From Corynespora cassiicola (lineage: Eukaryota > Ascomycota > Dothideomycetes > Pleosporales > Corynesporascaceae), in assembly GCA_022059125.1 (NCBI GenBank), contig JAEUWY010000008.1:1922001-1986000 (forward strand): a stretch of 64,000 nucleotides of DNA, read 5' to 3'. This document shows, piece by piece, positions 12,611-22,053 of the stretch. Each line of letters begins with the position of its first letter. The first letter of the stretch is position 1. Under the pieces are notes generated by a model, which searched no databases, had not been told where the DNA came from, and saw only the letters and a program-made list of their open reading frames with translations. The position numbers were made by a program, and so were the translations under genes.

Positions 12611-14719
12611 TAGTGGGGTGACACGAAAAAAAACCAAAAAAAGTTATACTTTTTAAACTTATATAACTCTGTAACTAAACAAGCTATTAAAATAAAATAA
12701 AATTAATTTTAAACTGATTTATAAGCTCTTTTTAGGTACTAAAAATAATATATAGCTTATATAATATTTATAGCTTATTAATTTCAAGTAAAATATAGTA
12801 AAAAAAAACGCAAATTTAAAAGCTAATTTATTTTTTATTAAGAAAAATATTAAAGCTTATTATTTTACGCTAACTTAATTAGGCTTAATCTATATTACGT
12901 AAGCAAAAAACTGGAGCTAGAAATTTATTTTAATATTAAAAAAATAAAGTTTAAAAAATAAAGTTTTGCTTATATAAGCACTACTTATATAATAATAAAC
13001 TAGTTAAATTAGTATAAAAAACAATATTTCAGAAATAGAAATCTGAATCTCTATTTTTTCTGAATAAAAATAAAATAGAACCTTAATTCTCAGACTATGA
13101 AAAAAAAGTTAATTTTTTTTAAAAGCTAATATATCTATTACAACTATTTCTAATATATTAAATAAAAATAAAATAAGTATTAAAAATACTATACAAAGAA
13201 TAAAAAAAAAATTTTATTTAATAGTTTAAAAAACAATTTAAAAAAAGATAAAACTAAACTATTAAAAAGAGAAAAAAAAATTATAAATAGGGATTTAATT
13301 AAAAGCCCTAAAAAAACAAATAAAAGAATATTATTAGAAAATAATATAAAAATTTCGAAAAGAAGCTTACAAAAATATTTAAAAAAAGAAAATTATAGTA
13401 CAAATATTAGTACTAAAAAGCTGTATTTAAATAAAAAAAAAGCTGAAATAAAATTAGAATATATAAAAAAAAATTTAAAAATATAGAAAATATAAATTTA
13501 AATAAAATTATATTTTCTAATAAGTTAGTAATAGAAAAAGGCCTAAGTTCTAGGCAGTAATATATAAAAAAAAAGAAATAAAAGAGTAGGAGCTGAATTA
13601 GCTTTTATAAAATTAAATTGTAAGTAAAAAAAAAAGTTAAAAAAATTAAAATTAATTAAAAAATAACTATAATTTTTTAATTTAATTACTTTTTTAAAAA
13701 AAATTAGTACTAATTAAATTATAGCTTAAGATATTGTTATATTAATATAGAGAGCTATTTAAATAGGAGGAAGATCAGAATCAGTGTTTATTAAAATATC
13801 TAATTCTCAAAATAACTTTAATAATACGGATTATATATAAAAAGTATTAAAACTTATTATTAAAAAACAAATAAAACCCGGTTAGTTTATATATCTTTTT
13901 TTTTTTTATTAAATTTAATATTTTATTAAATTAATTTTTATTAATTATTAAATTATAAAATTAATATAAATACTAATTAGTTTATAGACTGGAAATTTTA
14001 ATAAGATAATTTAAAAATTCATACAGCTAAACCAGTTTTAAAATAGTTTAAAAAAAATAAAATTAAATTATTTAAACATCTAGCTTATAGCCCAGATTTA
14101 GCACCTATAGAAAACGTCTAGGCTATACTAAAAAATAATTTAAAAAAATTAAATCCTAATTTATTAGGCAAAAAAAATAATAAAAAAAAATAATACTTTA
14201 TTTATAAACGCTATAAATAAAAAATAGAATTTAATTCCACAAAAAATAATAGATAATTATATATTATCTTTACCTAGACGTTAGGAAGCAGTTGTTAAAG
14301 CTAACGGGTATTATACAAAATATTAATAATTTAATTAATTATTAATTTATTTATATAGTTTGATTTTTTAATTTTTTTTTCTATTATTTTTTTTTTTAGA
14401 TAAAAGGATTATACTAAAATTTTTTATATATATATACCTAGTCTATAAGCTTACAATAATTAAATAAAAAAATAAAATAATACGCTAGAAAAAAAATAAA
14501 TTAGCTTTTAAATTTGCATTTTTTTTTACTATACTTTTATTTTAAATTAATAAGCTATAAATATTTTATAAGCTATATATTATTTTTAGTACCTAAAAAG
14601 AGCTTATAAATTAGTTTAAAATTAATTTTATTTTATTTTAATAGCTTGTTTAGTTACAGAGTTATACAAGTTTAAAAAGTATAACTTTTTTTTAGTTTTT
14701 TTTTCGTGTCACCCCACTG
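12611..14719 (+). mobile_element. Tc1/impala-type DNA transposon
   Basis: Terminal inverted repeats of about 210 bp start CAGTGGGGTGACACG (read inward from the right end). The left end reads TAGTGGGGTG, a C-to-T change at the terminal CA. TA duplications lie at 12,609-12,610 and 14,720-14,721. The CAGTGGGGTG start is the hallmark of fungal impala-like Tc1 elements. Length (2,109 bp) and the internal DD34E transposase fit that family, though it is longer than impala itself (about 1.3 kb). It keeps more CA/TG and longer readable stretches than its surroundings, so it may be a later arrival. Confidence 0.88.
13080..14330 (+). pseudogene. Tc1-type DD34E transposase remnant
   Basis: An N-terminal helix-turn-helix-like part and the stretch ISKRSLQKYLKK near 13,355-13,390 match the Tc1 plan. 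The first catalytic codon at 13,519-13,521 is Asn (family: Asp). The second, in D-N-L-K-I-H-T-A-K at 14,005-14,007, is still Asp. The third, in S-P-D-L-A-P-I-E-N at 14,110-14,112, is still Glu. The last two have 34 residues between them, which defines the Tc1 DD34E group. The Trp that follows I-E-N-V is now a stop (14,119-14,121). The first-to-second interval is 162 codons, longer than the usual 90 or so; two AT-rich GT...AG stretches (about 13,620-13,724 and 13,881-13,987) could be introns that account for this. Confidence 0.82.
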
Positions 14720-14721
14720 TA

Positions 14722-14936
14722 TTTTTATTAAAAATACTAATTTTTTTTTATATAATATAGTAACTTAAACTAAAAATATATAATTTTAAAATTTTTATAT
14801 AAAATCTGCTAGTAATTATACTAGTAAATTAACTAAACTTAAAAATTTAGCTAATACTTAATAAAGTTATTAAACTATTTAATATTAATATTATTTGCGC
14901 TTTACGTAATAAATAACTAATAAACTATATTATATA
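14722..14936. repeat. Left half of an older Fot1-like copy (split by insertion)
   Basis: This segment matches 16,210-16,429 in direct orientation and stops exactly where the Fot1-like element begins. Together with 16,783 to about 17,095 it forms an interrupted second copy of the 16,235-16,735 segment. Joining the two flanks across the element gives the same sequence as the uninterrupted copy around 16,418-16,437. Confidence 0.75.
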
Positions 14937-16780
14937 ACGTATTTTATAAGCGAGCGGCGCATACAAGCGAGCAGCGTATTTTTTAAATACTTTAGCACCT
15001 ACGCAACTACTTACTTAACTACTTTAAAAAAATACTGTAATAACTTAATATAAAAAGTAACTATAGTAGTTATATTATTATTTTATATATATAAAAATTA
15101 TATTTTTATTTTCTGCAGCGCGTGTAGCGCGTTTTTAACTACTAGCTACTACTAAAATAAGCTATTTTTTACGCTTTTTTTTATTTAATTACTTTTTAAT
15201 ATTTTTTCAAGCTATAATTTTAGCTTTTTTAATTTTTATTAAAATTTTTTACTATTAAATTTATTTTTTATTTTATTATCTACGCTGCGTAGCGGCTTTA
15301 TTAGCTTTTTTAAAAATTTTAACTTAGCTTTAAAATAATACAGCTAAATAAGCTATTATTTTAATTTTTTTTTAAACTAACTAAAAGCTTTAATAATAGA
15401 AATAAGTAATAAATTTTTACACTTTCTAATTCTATTATAAATTAATATTAATTAAGCTTTTAGCTTATACGCGTTGCTTAGTATTTTAGTTTTTTACTAA
15501 ATAGTTTTAAAAAAAACTAATATAAACGTATATAGCTTTATATTAAGCTTTAATAGTACTACTTTTAAATTATATAAAACTATTTTTATTTTTTAAAAGC
15601 TTACGCGTATATTATTTTTTATAAAAAATTATTTAAAAACTTTTTTAAAAGCTAGTAAAAAAGTAATTTTATTAATATAGTTAATATAATCGTGTGTTAA
15701 GCTAAAAATTTTATTACTATACGCCTGCTTTAAAAGTAAAAAATATTCTATATTAAAAAACTAAAAAAAATATAATAAATATAAAAGTATATAAAAAGTA
15801 ATAATTTTACTTATTTTATAAAAGTTCTAAAAAATTAAAAAATTATAGCTTTTATAGCTATTAATAATAAATAGTTAGTATATTTTTACTATACAGCTCT
15901 GCGTATAAGTATTAAAATACTTTAGCTAATTTATATTTAGCTTATTTATTATCTAGTCTATTTTACTAAGTAATATATACTAGCTAAATAGAATATTATT
16001 ACTTTTATATTATATAAAGAGATAGTATTTACCTGCGAAGATAAAAAAAAAAAATTATTTAGCTATACGCGTTAATTTTCTAAATTACTATAATTTACTT
16101 ATAATTATTTAGCTAAATACTTTTAAGTTAATTTTATTTTTTTAAAATTATAACTATTAATTAAGCTAAAATTACGTTTATTATAAAGCCTGTTTTATTA
16201 AAATTATATATATTTTTATTAATAATATTATACTTTTTTTTTATATAATATAGTAATTTAAATTAAAAGCTAATAATTTTAAAATTTTTTTATAGAACGC
16301 GTTAGTAATTCTGCTAATAAATTAATTAAATTTAAAAATTTAGCTAACACTTAATAAAGTTATTAAACTAATTAATACTAATATAGCCTACTTTTCGCGC
16401 AGTAAATAATTAATTAGCTATATTATATATAGTATTTAGTATAGATATAAATTCTCGTAAATTTAGCTTAAAAATATAAATAATAATTTTTTTTTTAATT
16501 TTAGTTAGCTGTTTTAAGTTAAACTAATAATTATATTATATAAATTATTTAGCGCGTTAATAATAAATTATAGTTTTTAAAACTTTATAAACTTTAGTAG
16601 CACGTTATACGCTTTAAATTAAATAATTATTAATAACTAAAAAAGTAAAAACTACAGAGGCCTTTTTATAAGTTAATTAGAATTTTTTTAGTAGTAGTAT
16701 TATAAGTATAAGTAGTGTGTGCTAGAGTAGTTAGAAGGTACGCTGCTCGCTTGTGTACACCGCTCGCTTATAGTTTATAT
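14937..16780 (-). mobile_element. Fot1/pogo-type DNA transposon
   Basis: The 1,844-bp element has inverted ends sharing ATAAGCGAGCGRYGYA and a second AAGCGAGCAGCGTA block, roughly the outer 70 bp. TA duplications lie at 14,935-14,936 and 16,781-16,782. Length, TA target and the minus-strand DD35D transposase inside it are those of Fot1-like members of the pogo group. Its ends match the MITE at 7,170-8,238, so it or a close relative probably supplied the transposase for that MITE. It sits inside an older copy of its own family, split into 14,722-14,936 and 16,783 to about 17,095. Confidence 0.85.
15400..16235 (-). pseudogene. Fot1/pogo-type DD35D transposase remnant
   Basis: On the minus strand I read IYNFNKTGF near 16,185-16,210, where the family has the first catalytic Asp (codon 16,197-16,199, now Asn). 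The stretch LFIINSYKSYNF follows, with the second Asp position at 15,860-15,862 also Asn. Then comes FFNIEYFLLLKQAY with the third position at 15,752-15,754 also Asn. Thirty-five residues separate the second and third positions, the Fot1 spacing. Downstream, FIKNNIRVSFQK and VLLKLNIKL match the conserved C-terminal part of this transposase family. All three catalytic residues are lost and several Gln codons are stops, so the copy is inactive. N-terminal boundaries are uncertain. Confidence 0.82.
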
Positions 16781-16782
16781 TA

Positions 16783-17136
16783 TAGTATTTAGTATAAATG
16801 TAAATTTTTATAAGTTTAACTTAAAAATATAAATAATAATTACTTTTTTTAACTTTAATTAGCTGTTTTAAATTAGACTAGTAATTATATTATATAAATT
16901 ATTTAGCGCGTTAATTACTTAATATAGTATAAAAAATACTATATATAAAAGTAGCGCGTTAAATACTTTAAATAAAATTATTTTAAATAATTAAAAAAGT
17001 AAAAATTACTAAAGTCTCTTTATAAACTAATTAGACTTTTTTTAATTATAGTATAATAAGTGTAGATAGTTTGTATTAGAGCTGTTAGAGAGGCTATTCG
17101 ACTTATTTATCTATCCGATTTACTTATTTTTTACGT
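16783..17136. repeat. Right half of the older Fot1-like copy, ending in a different terminus
   Basis: Bases 16,783 to about 17,095 repeat 16,430-16,735 directly. Where the younger element continues into its GCGAGC-rich terminal repeat, this copy continues into a different sequence at about 17,096-17,136 that ends TTTTTTACGT followed by TA. That resembles the ACGT/TA terminus of the MITE, so it may be the end of a related subfamily. I did not find its left partner. Confidence 0.6.
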
Positions 17137-17541
17137 TAATTATAATTATTTTATTAGTAAATTTATTATACTTTATTACTAATATAGAAATTTATATAGT
17201 ATATTATATATTATTTTACTTACGTAATTTTACTAGTATTTATTTTTAAAAATTAATTTAAATAGTTAATTATTTTTTAGCCTCGCTTATAGCCTATAAT
17301 TAGTTTTAATAATTAGTTAGCTCTATTTATTATTAAGTCTAATAACAGACGGATTAAATTTTTCTAATAAAGTACTTAGCTTTTTATACTAACTAGTTAA
17401 TAATAAAATAAAAAAAATTAAAGTAAAAGTAATTAAAAGTAAAAGATAAAGAGTAACGCAGTGAAATATAACAAAGCACAGTGTTAGAGTCCAGATCGTC
17501 ACAATTATTTATACTTACTGTTTAGTTCTGGCCTATTAAAG
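17137..17541. other. Edge of the AT-rich block and 3' flank of the first gene
   Basis: AT-rich sequence continues to about 17,460 and then changes within a few tens of bases to ordinary composition. No coding signal is visible. The last 80 bp before the gene stop at 17,542 show no obvious RIP-type mutation. Confidence 0.6.
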
Positions 17542-18925
17542 CTAAGAGAGAGGGGCTTCTACAGCTCTTTGAATACTTAGTCTCTTTAATAATGTTTTTT
17601 TTTGGCTATCGCTATCGCTGTGATTAAATTCGTTATCGCCCAAAGGTTGAAACATATCTATTATTATGACTGAGCGCGCTGAAAGGTGCCTATTGTGAGA
17701 GCCTGATGGATGCACGGGACCCGAAGCAGCAGGAGTAGTGGAAGAAGTTGTAATCCTAATCCTAAGGAAGAGGAGTGGTCGAAGTGCAGGTAGAGAGCCA
17801 GGGATGATACCAATCCCCTCCTCTGCCAGGGATCAAAATCCAATCTTTCCCGTACCATACATGAATTCGCCAGGATCACTGTAAAGCGTAAGATACTTTA
17901 GGCGAACAATAGTTGCGCAGGACGCACTGCACGTTTAGTTAGTTGTATACGAAGGACAATCTGTTGCTGAAAAGCCGTACATGGAGGCGAGGGCGAGCAT
18001 AACTGCGACTGAAGCCTTTACTTTGCGTTTCTATGGGTGATAAAGTCAGCATGATTGTCCAAATGGCATTATCTGAGGGTTGCGGGTCTGCTGATGCCAA
18101 GTCTGTCAACATTACATTTGCTATACTGACATAAATTTCGCGAACAAGTCCGTCGTGATTCCCTGAACTTACCATTTGAACATTCCATAGTAGGATAGCT
18201 AGCATGATTGAAAGACTAAAATCGGTGACAATCTCAATTACTGAAAAGAACAGGCTGACATTTGTATTCAACTGGAGGTCGCATGTGCCATTGGATTCAC
18301 CCCATAATGTGCTGATTGGATGGCCTTCGTTGGTGTTCATAGCAGCTTCGATCTGTCTCGAATCGCACATACATGTATTGGCAGTACCAATACAAAAAAC
18401 AAGAGCAGCAATTACCGTCATGCCGATAAGTATCCATAGTGCCCACCCGAACAGTTGATGAGCCTCGGCGATACGCAAAAGCGTCACTGCGACGCTGATT
18501 TTGATGAACATGGCACTGACGGCATAAAAGTATTCTGCGATATAGAAAAGCTCGTGGCAGGTCAGCGTCGCTATCCTAGAGTGCTATGAAGACACAAGTG
18601 GCATACTTTGATTCCTTTGGCCATTGCCAACGGAGGCAGGTAACGAGCAAGCTGCCCGGAACCATAATAGCAACAGACGATGCACAGAGAGGCCATGACC
18701 GAAAAGAGCACCTATAAGCATCAGTGAGCTCTCTGCCCTCGCTAAAATCGCGAATTGCACACGTACGATGCCGACGACCATCAGAAGATAGTCGTCCATC
18801 CCAAAAGCCTTTCTCCATACTCGCACACCGACTCGCATAGTGAAAACGACCCAACTCAATGTTAACAGGATGATTGCGCCATAAAAAAGTGCCACACCAT
18901 CTCCAGCCACGGCGACGGTGCCCAT
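17542..18925 (-). CDS. PTH11-like/SAT4-type rhodopsin-domain integral membrane protein
   Basis: Five exons give about 358 residues: 18,925-18,767, 18,711-18,607, 18,550-18,173, 18,030-17,981 and 17,926-17,542. The introns are 55, 56, 142 and 54 nt; the second uses an unusual CGAG acceptor and is the least certain. The protein starts with a membrane segment and a GMDDYL motif, then LFYIAEYF, LLWNVQM, SIASCATIVRL and GFWSLAEEGIGIIAGSLPALRPL. These are landmarks of the fungal rhodopsin-like domain (seven predicted membrane spans). Related proteins include PTH11, a plasma-membrane receptor-like protein of the rice blast fungus. The cytoplasmic tail ends AVEAPLS. The reading frame is intact although the stop is about 80 bp from the RIP-like block. 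Ligand and function are unknown. Confidence 0.8.
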
Positions 18926-19957
18926 ACTTGCGGCAGAGTTGGGGGGGGGGGGGGTTGAGTATCAGAAGCAACCGCAGCGGAAAGGATAAAGGAACTCGAT
19001 GGAAGAAGATGGGTAAATCATTAGCAATCATCGGGCTAATGGAAATGGCGTATCTATATAGGAGGCATGAATCGTCATATCGACATCCTCACACGTCCGA
19101 TAACCCAGAGTTTAGTGTTGAACCTGGGCCCAGCTATGGACCCCGGCTGCTACGCATCTTGCCCAAACACAACCTAGGACATTTCCCAGGCCCAAAAATC
19201 ACCCCTAAATTCGCCAACAGACTCGAGGGGCTTCAAATGGCTCTGTAGAAACCAATCAAGGCGCTGCGGTTACATGGTGCTTGCATGGTTGACGGCGAGA
19301 CGCGCAAGCTAACGATTTCTTTGCGAGAAGCTTGGTTCCAATGAAGCACCACCATCCCCTTCCCTGCCAAAATTTTCGATGATTGTCTAGAATTTGGGCC
19401 GTTGTGCGGGTCGGGTCGCGCTCGCAGGGATTCCCGAGCTGATGTGGCCCTAACTGGGCTGCCGTCCAGTCCTAAGCGTGGATTTTCTCTTCGAAAAGCG
19501 ACTGAGCCCGCACCCCCACTTGCCCTAACAAAATTTGCAGAGATGTTGTATGCAGATTACATGTCGCCTAATTGTTTCCAGAGAGATTGGAAAAGAATTT
19601 TGGTTGAACAAAATGGACACTCAGGATACTATGGCTCGTCTAACAGGGCGAAGGGTTGTTCGTGGAAAAACCATTATACATCTATTCCTAACGTTCTTTT
19701 ATGCCGTTGCGTCTAGTCTTCATTCAGCGGAACGTCCCCACATGAGACCAGAACCCCCTGAACTCCACTAAGCTAGGCATTTGGCCGAGAAGACATTTGT
19801 GGCCCTGAACATTATGCCAACCTTTGCCTCTCGCGGCTAGCCCACAGTCACATGAACAAGATCTAGATGGCCTACCTAGTTATATTGTGTTCCAATCCCC
19901 CCGCTCTCTTGTACCACGTTCTGTACACCCAATTGCTCAAGTGCAAATCTATTCGTC
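18926..19957. other. Intergenic, divergent promoter region
   Basis: This lies between the membrane-protein gene (leftward) and the dehydrogenase gene (rightward) and probably holds both promoters. A G-run lies at about 18,942-18,954, just upstream of the first start codon. Short open frames here have no recognisable similarity and I do not call them. Confidence 0.5.
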
Positions 19958-20907
19958 ATGGCAGCTGTACAAATCAACGACGAGGACCTGACTGGCTTCA
20001 AGGGCAAGGTTGCAATCATCACCGGTACTCCCTGTTGTATTAAGGTGTCCACGGTCTGAGCTGACAATGCACAGGCGGTTCATCCGGTATAGGGCTCGCT
20101 ACAGTTGAGCTCTTGGTGTCGTTGGGTGCACTCGTTGTCAGTGGCGACATTCAAGCACCCCCCGCGCCTGGAGATTTTCTCTTTGTGTACACAGATGTCA
20201 AAAGCTGGGCGGATCTAACCAGACTATTCAAAACAGCAAAGGAAAAGCATGGCAGAGTCGATTTTGTTTTTTCCAATGCTGGAATTGGTCCGCGCGCCGA
20301 CTACCTCAATCTTGGGGTGGATGAGAATGGCAACCTCAAAGAGCCAAACAAGGATACTTTGGAAATCAATCTGAATAGTGTTGTCAACACTGTAACTCTA
20401 GCTGTTCACTACTTGAAGCAGCAGCCAGAAGGCGGGTCCATTGTCATTATGGGCTCCAGCACAGGTTTGCATCCTGTGCGAGCTGTAGACTACTGTAAGT
20501 GGTTGCTTAATCCCTTTGTGTATACATTGGTCTAACACTGAGCATCAGCAACCGCGAAATCTGGTGTTTTGGGCTTCGGTCGCGGCTTTGCGCGCTTGAT
20601 AGATGCTGCTGGCCTGCCTATACGTGTGAATACGCTCGCCCCCTCGTGGACGGCAACTCAGGTGCTGCCTGATCTGAAGGATCTTCTTGCCGCAGTCTCA
20701 CAGAGCTGTCAGCCCACCTCTGTAGTTGCACGCGCGGTCGCATACTTGATGGCAGACAAAACTAGACATGGAGATGTCATCTTTGTGTGCGAAGGAAAAT
20801 ACACAGAGATTGAAAAGGCTGTGCTCGCACCGGCATATGAATCAATTAAAGGGGATTCACTTAGTGATGATGAGGTTCTGGCGAAGGTGCTTGCTTTAGG
20901 TGGGTAA
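19958..20907 (+). CDS. Short-chain dehydrogenase/reductase (SDR)
   Basis: Three exons (19,958-20,024, 20,075-20,494, 20,549-20,907; introns of 50 and 54 nt) encode 281 residues. The first splice rebuilds the cofactor-binding TGGSSGIG motif, which supports it. The NAG motif follows in FSNAGIG. A serine in GSSTG and the Y-S-T-A-K active site, rebuilt by the second splice, form the catalytic set. The start at 19,958 gives the short leader normal for cytosolic SDRs. Members oxidise or reduce alcohols and ketones with NAD(P); the substrate cannot be told from sequence. It is followed by a sugar transporter on the same strand, which would fit a role in sugar or polyol metabolism, but this is only context. 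Confidence 0.88.
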
Positions 20908-22053
20908 AGCCTAGCTAGTACAATAAAATAATATCTATCAAGTTACCTGTATTCTTCGTTTAAAGCCATAGATAATATAAAAAACCTATAGTTTTATATA
21001 TGATGTTAGCTTCTGTATACGCTTTACAAATTTTAGTATTAAACTTAATATATTTGCTTAATAAATAGCTTGTAGAGGCGATCATAATCGCGTATTACCT
21101 ATTCTTAAATATAAGCTTTTTTTATCTAACAATACTCGTGACATTAGCACGGTATCCATGACTTATCTGATCATTGATATTGCCCGAATCGGAACAGATG
21201 TGATCCTCGTGGATCCTCTCCCTCCTCTCTGAATACCTGATCCCGGGCTCTAACTTTGTCTACTGCTTGGGCAGGTGATGAGGAACGTTAAGCCGATGCT
21301 AAACTGGGCTTGGGGTTGGTACAGAGTGCTTGCACGAGTCGTTTAACGATTGAGAGTGACGCAGCCTTCTCCTGTTAAGAAACTCGTGTCAACTTGCTAA
21401 ATTTGATCTCATCCGGGAGTGGATCGAATCATATGCCATTGCTGGCCGTTCCCTAGTAGCCAGCTCTTTTATGCAGGGCCGTAGGACGTGACGCAATGCG
21501 TGGCCAAAGCCTACCATTGCTTCTCTTGGCAAGGGTTGCGAAGAAAGACCGGCAGCGAGACTTGTACGTCAACATGTCAATGCCGGGGACATTTGTTGCA
21601 AACAAGCCCAGTAGCCTCCCGATGCGGTTCCTGGCAGGCCAAGCTGGCATTAGCCCACCGTATGGATAAACCGCGGAAGAGTTTTCCAAGGAAGTGCTTA
21701 GGATTTCCCGAAATGGCCACACCTGGAGCCTCTTGGCGTCTGCTACCGGGAGAACCTCGGCCATGGGCATCGCGAGCATGACGGCTCAGACCGTGATTGG
21801 CCACCACAGGACAGGAGAACCGTGTCCGTCGCCTGAACCAAATGTCGTTGCCGATGGTGTGGTCGTCTCCATGGGGTCTCCACGGGGTTCCCACGCGACG
21901 TCCAGAAAGTTTAAAACCCAGCGAGTCCCCCACGATGCAGGAGACCCACTCGAAGCTAGAGGCCAATACATCTGCTAAGGCGCCCACCCGGCTGAGACTT
22001 CAACAACCCTCCTTGTTCCCGTCGCCCTTCCGACGTCTCTTCCTGTGCCCGTT
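20908..22053. other. Intergenic region
   Basis: The first 200 bases are AT-rich and probably hold the 3' end signals of the dehydrogenase. The remainder is upstream sequence of the transporter. No gene, repeat or element is recognisable. Confidence 0.5.

Larger units (their letters stand above)
1..17460. other. AT-rich, RIP-like transposon block
   Basis: The whole stretch is strongly A+T rich (about 20% G+C in lines I counted) and dominated by TA dinucleotides. CA and TG are rare, while GC-rich words such as GCGAGCG survive. No open frame of useful length exists on either strand, yet remnants of retrotransposon and transposase proteins can still be read through stops. The substitutions seen in those remnants are almost all C-to-T or G-to-A (Asp to Asn, Glu to Lys, Gln or Trp to stop, His to Tyr), which is the known effect of RIP in ascomycetes. 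Composition changes abruptly near 17,460. That RIP, rather than another deamination process, is the cause is inference. Confidence 0.9.

Noticed and set aside
1..17460. Mitochondrial or bacterial origin for the AT-rich block
   Set aside because: The readable content is fungal chromovirus, Tc1-type and Fot1-type transposase remnants, and the bias is of RIP type; no mitochondrial gene or tRNA is seen.
19402..19771. Two short open frames upstream of the first dehydrogenase
   Set aside because: No recognisable domain, overlapping frames and no splice-consistent extension; treated as promoter DNA.
22045..22053. Earlier start for the sugar transporter
   Set aside because: The upstream extension would have to begin at GTG; the first ATG at 22,054 is the normal eukaryotic choice.
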